In this document: piece after piece, positions 30,307 to 32,458 of the stretch
Position numbering within the stretch: the first letter of the stretch is position 1
Layout of the letters: each line of letters begins with the position of its first letter
DNA from: Paracoccaceae bacterium
GTDB lineage: Bacteria > Pseudomonadota > Alphaproteobacteria > Rhodobacterales > Rhodobacteraceae
Reading direction: 5' to 3'
NCBI GenBank assembly: GCA_016744015.1
Contig: JADGFD010000020.1
Location: 1-32,458 of the forward strand
Length of the DNA: 32,458 nt
Notes under the pieces: generated by a model
Databases searched by the model: none
Told to the model about the DNA's origin: nothing
The model's input: the letters and a program-made list of their open reading frames with translations, nothing else
Translations under genes and position numbers: made by a program

Positions 30307-31068
30307 ATGGAAATTTGCCAGCAGGCGCTGCCGATAAAGCCGTGGATGGAGGCCAAAACCCGTCGCTTGCCGGGGATTCAGCCTGTAAAAGCCGGAGAGT
30401 GGCTGCTGCGCGATGACGCTTTTGCCGCGCAGATGGCCTATCGGGACAAGTTGATTTCAACACGCTTGGAGAATGTTTTTAGGGCCGCGCCGGAAAGCCT
30501 GCCAATGCAGAAAGAGCTGCTGGCGCTGGTATTATCGGAGCTGGATTCCGGCTATAAAAAGGGCAGGGCGGTCACGCGCCCAGATGGCGTATCGGTGCCG
30601 CTCAAGGGGCCGCCATTGCTCACGGCCGCGCGCCTTGTGCAAGAAGACCTGCTGATCATGGACATGGCCGCCGAGCCGCGCCTTACCGCCGCCGCACTTT
30701 GCTTTCCGGCGAGCTGGTCGCTGGAGGAGAAATTTGGCGCTGGGCTATTAGCAATTCATGACTATGTTGATGAATACACAGAGGAAATGGCCACGCGCGT
30801 GCGGCGGATGTTTGACGCCATCCGCCCGGATCAGCCCCTGTGGCGGGCCAATTTCCTACGCTATGCCAAAGCTGATTTGCATCAGCCCCTGCGTAATGGG
30901 GAGGATAAACCTGCCCCGCAAAAGGGCGGCTTTGTGCGGGTAGAGCGCCAAACCCTGCGCAAATTGCCGCGCACGGGCGCGGTGGTTTTTGGCATCCACA
31001 CTTACGTTATCCGCTGGGATCAGCTAAGCAGCGCCGAACAATCAGCATTTATCGAGGCCAGCGCATGA
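30307..31068 (+). CDS. DUF3445 haem-dependent oxidative N-demethylase-like protein
   Basis: The 253-residue product fits DUF3445 throughout: LPGIQPVKAGEWLLRDDAFA, VTRPDGVSVPLKGPP, LVQEDLLIMD, ALCFPASWSLEEKFGAGLLAIHDYV, IRPDQPLWRANFLRYA, VERQTLRKLPRTGAVVFGIHTYV. The studied family member, the alpha subunit of dimethylamine-type haem N-demethylase (HODM), uses a PAS-like haem site. Whether this single-gene homologue does the same chemistry is not known, and no other demethylase subunit genes are next to it. The ATG at 30307 has only a weak GGAA site. It is coupled to the downstream nuclease-like gene by ATGA (31065-31068). Confidence 0.92.
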   Translation: MEICQQALPIKPWMEAKTRRLPGIQPVKAGEWLLRDDAFAAQMAYRDKLISTRLENVFRAAPESLPMQKELLALVLSELDSGYKKGRAVTRPDGVSVPLKGPPLLTAARLVQEDLLIMDMAAEPRLTAAALCFPASWSLEEKFGAGLLAIHDYVDEYTEEMATRVRRMFDAIRPDQPLWRANFLRYAKADLHQPLRNGEDKPAPQKGGFVRVERQTLRKLPRTGAVVFGIHTYVIRWDQLSSAEQSAFIEASA

Positions 31069-31955
31069 TAAAATATGCCAAAACCCTAACCATCCTTGCC
31101 TTCGCCTTTGGGGCGCTCGGGCTGATTGGTGGCTATTTTGGGGATTATCATCCGGCAGCTGACAGCCTCGCGGTGTTCCGGCTCTATGCCTTGGGCGCGC
31201 TGTTTTTTGCCATGTTCGGCTTTGCGCTTTGGCGGCAAAGCCTGCTCACATATTTTAGCCTCGGATTGCTGCTTTTTGGCGTGTTTAGCCTGCGCGGACA
31301 GTTTGCAAACCCGCCCGCAGTGGAAGGGTTTTCGCTGATGCAGCACAACAATCTTTTTAGAAACGACAGCCGGCACTTGGTGGATTATGCGCAAGTTAAT
31401 GCGCCTGATATTATCACATTGCAGGAAATCACCACCGGCTCTGTCCAGCAGCTCGCCGCGATGCGAGCAGATTACCCTTATCAGGTGATCTGCCCGTTTT
31501 CCGCTGTGGGTGGCGTGGCTATCCTCTCAAAATACCGCTTTGTGGGTGAGCAGGGCGAGGGGTGCATTGAGGGTCTTGGCATGGTTTCGGCGCGCGTGGC
31601 GCTGCCGGATGGTGAAATCACGGTCGTATCACTCCATTTGCATTGGCCGTGGCCCTATGGGCAATCCACGCAAATGGACGCGTTAATTCCGGCGCTTGAA
31701 GGGCTGAAAGGCCCGGTGTTTATTGGCGGTGATTTCAACATGGTCGCATGGAGTATAGTTATGGCCCGCATCGAAGCGGCTACAGACACCAAAGCCATAG
31801 GTGGCTTTCGCTTCACAAAAACTCTGTTTTCAGGCCTTGTGCAACTTCCGATTGACCACGTGCTTGCCCCACCGAATTGGCCCGCCTCAGCCATCCGCGG
31901 CCCGCGCCTTGGCTCCGACCACAACAGCGTGATTGCACATTTTGCACTGAATTAA
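31065..31955 (+). CDS. Membrane-anchored endonuclease/exonuclease/phosphatase family protein
   Basis: Three hydrophobic segments open the 296-residue protein (about 6-24, 38-56 and 60-77). From about 85 the endonuclease/exonuclease/phosphatase domain follows, with metal and catalytic residues E121 (ITLQEI), H191/H193 (VSLHLHWP), D223 and N225 (GGDFNMVAW), D264-H265 (PIDHVL) and D285-H286 (GSDHNSV). Such proteins hydrolyse phosphodiesters; membrane-anchored members may act on lipids or periplasmic nucleic acids, but the substrate here is unknown. The ATG overlaps the DUF3445 stop. It is the last intact gene before the IS5 remnant. Confidence 0.93.
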   Translation: MIKYAKTLTILAFAFGALGLIGGYFGDYHPAADSLAVFRLYALGALFFAMFGFALWRQSLLTYFSLGLLLFGVFSLRGQFANPPAVEGFSLMQHNNLFRNDSRHLVDYAQVNAPDIITLQEITTGSVQQLAAMRADYPYQVICPFSAVGGVAILSKYRFVGEQGEGCIEGLGMVSARVALPDGEITVVSLHLHWPWPYGQSTQMDALIPALEGLKGPVFIGGDFNMVAWSIVMARIEAATDTKAIGGFRFTKTLFSGLVQLPIDHVLAPPNWPASAIRGPRLGSDHNSVIAHFALN

Positions 31956-32029
31956 CGCGGTTTGCTATGAATAGCCCCTGATCAGCGCAACCCGAAGGAC
32001 CGTTGTTCAGAGTCTCCTTAGTAAGACAT

Positions 32030-32458
32030 TTAAGCAGCCGACTCATAAAATTTGACCCACAGGCGTAGCGAATCCAGTTTGAGCATTGCTAGAAAGTTGC
32101 GTGATGTCTTCTCATAGCCTGTGGCGTTGTTTGTAGATTTCAGCGTCGAAATCCTTGGGGATTTTGCGGTTGGATTTAGACGGTATCACGTCTATAGCGC
32201 CTTGTTTTCAAATCATTTCCCGGACCCAGTCAGCGTCGTAGGCTTTGGCAGCCAGCAAGGATTGTGCCGGTTGCAGAGCGTCCGGAAGGCGCTTGAGGGC
32301 GGCGCGTCATGGGCCTCTGCGGGCATCAGTTCAAACCGGATTGGCAGGCCATCCTGATTGGTAACGGCATGAATTTTCGTATCTAATCCGCCGCGTGAGC
32401 GCCCGAGGCAACGACGCGGGGCGTTTTTTGAGCGTGGTCGCGCAGTGCTGTGCGGATG
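32030..32458 (-). pseudogene. Decayed IS5-family transposase, continuing past the window end
   Basis: Read on the minus strand from 32458, the frames give RCLGRSRGGLDTKIHAVTNQ and LPIRFELMPAEAHDAPPSSA. After a frameshift near 32270 they give QSLLAAKAYDADWVREMI, a stop, then IPSKSNRKIPKDFDAEIYKQ. After a deletion they give YEKTSRNFLAMLKLDSLRLW and end at TAA (32030-32032). These are successive blocks of an IS5-family (IS427/IS1031-like) DDE transposase. It has at least one frameshift, one in-frame stop and a deletion that removes the catalytic glutamate (after KQRHR), so it is inactive. Terminal repeats could not be fixed with confidence. Confidence 0.9.

Noticed and set aside
1-32458. CRISPR array or phage region
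   Set aside because: No regularly spaced repeats, cas genes, or phage structural genes were seen on either strand.

Overview
The window looks like a chromosomal segment of an alphaproteobacterium, most likely Rhodobacterales (Roseobacter type). Supporting signs are a ribosomal protein L21 with a helix-hairpin-helix tail, a lpxD / acyl carrier protein / ketoacyl synthase operon, an IalB-family protein, a LysR gene divergent from a DUF1127 gene, and xerD running away from aroK-aroB. The assignment rests on gene content and layout recalled from that group; it was not searched.

Positions 1-2300 are an accessory scar on the 3' side of a tRNA-Ser(CGA) (1816-1905, minus). It holds two abutting IS3-family fragments, an orphan gene broken by a homopolymer frameshift and apparently capped by an IS end, a frameshifted XRE-type regulator, and (on the 5' side of the tRNA) the two ends of a class II aldolase gene with its middle missing. 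An unrecognised 217-residue gene follows at 2329-2982. The far end (32030-32458) is a decayed IS5-family transposase, so mobile-element debris bounds both edges of the window.

The middle is housekeeping with some accessory inserts. A LysR/DUF1127 divergent pair (2994-4215) precedes the rplU-rpmA operon with a structured leader (4254-5449). Then come an RtcB-type RNA ligase (5514-6908) and a same-strand run of GNAT acetyltransferases: four overlapping genes carry five GNAT domains (6962-9442), and a convergent YoaP-type gene (9432-10181) adds a sixth. obgE-proB-proA follow (10300-13705), with a terminator on each strand before the next genes.

The cell-envelope block (13833-19504) contains a MepK-like M15 endopeptidase divergent from a YcbB-type L,D-transpeptidase, so a maker and a probable cutter of 3-3 peptidoglycan crosslinks share one control region. 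Next is lpxD with a dedicated-looking acyl carrier protein and ketoacyl synthase, then a convergent IalB protein. A DUF853/HerA-like ATPase follows, then a small ArsR repressor with a 44-bp palindromic operator over its own promoter.

Positions 21698-25697 (minus) carry a CorC-type membrane protein, xerD, a 514-residue exported protein and a 60-residue membrane peptide. These diverge from aroK-aroB and a RibD/DHFR-fold reductase (25786-27966). The last genes are a cysteine-rich radical SAM protein behind an alpha/beta hydrolase-OsmC fusion (27978-30218, minus), diverging from a DUF3445 haem N-demethylase-like gene and a membrane-anchored endonuclease/exonuclease/phosphatase (30307-31955). The strongest candidate for something not well described is the overlapping GNAT array behind RtcB; the ArsR double operator and the rplU leader come next.
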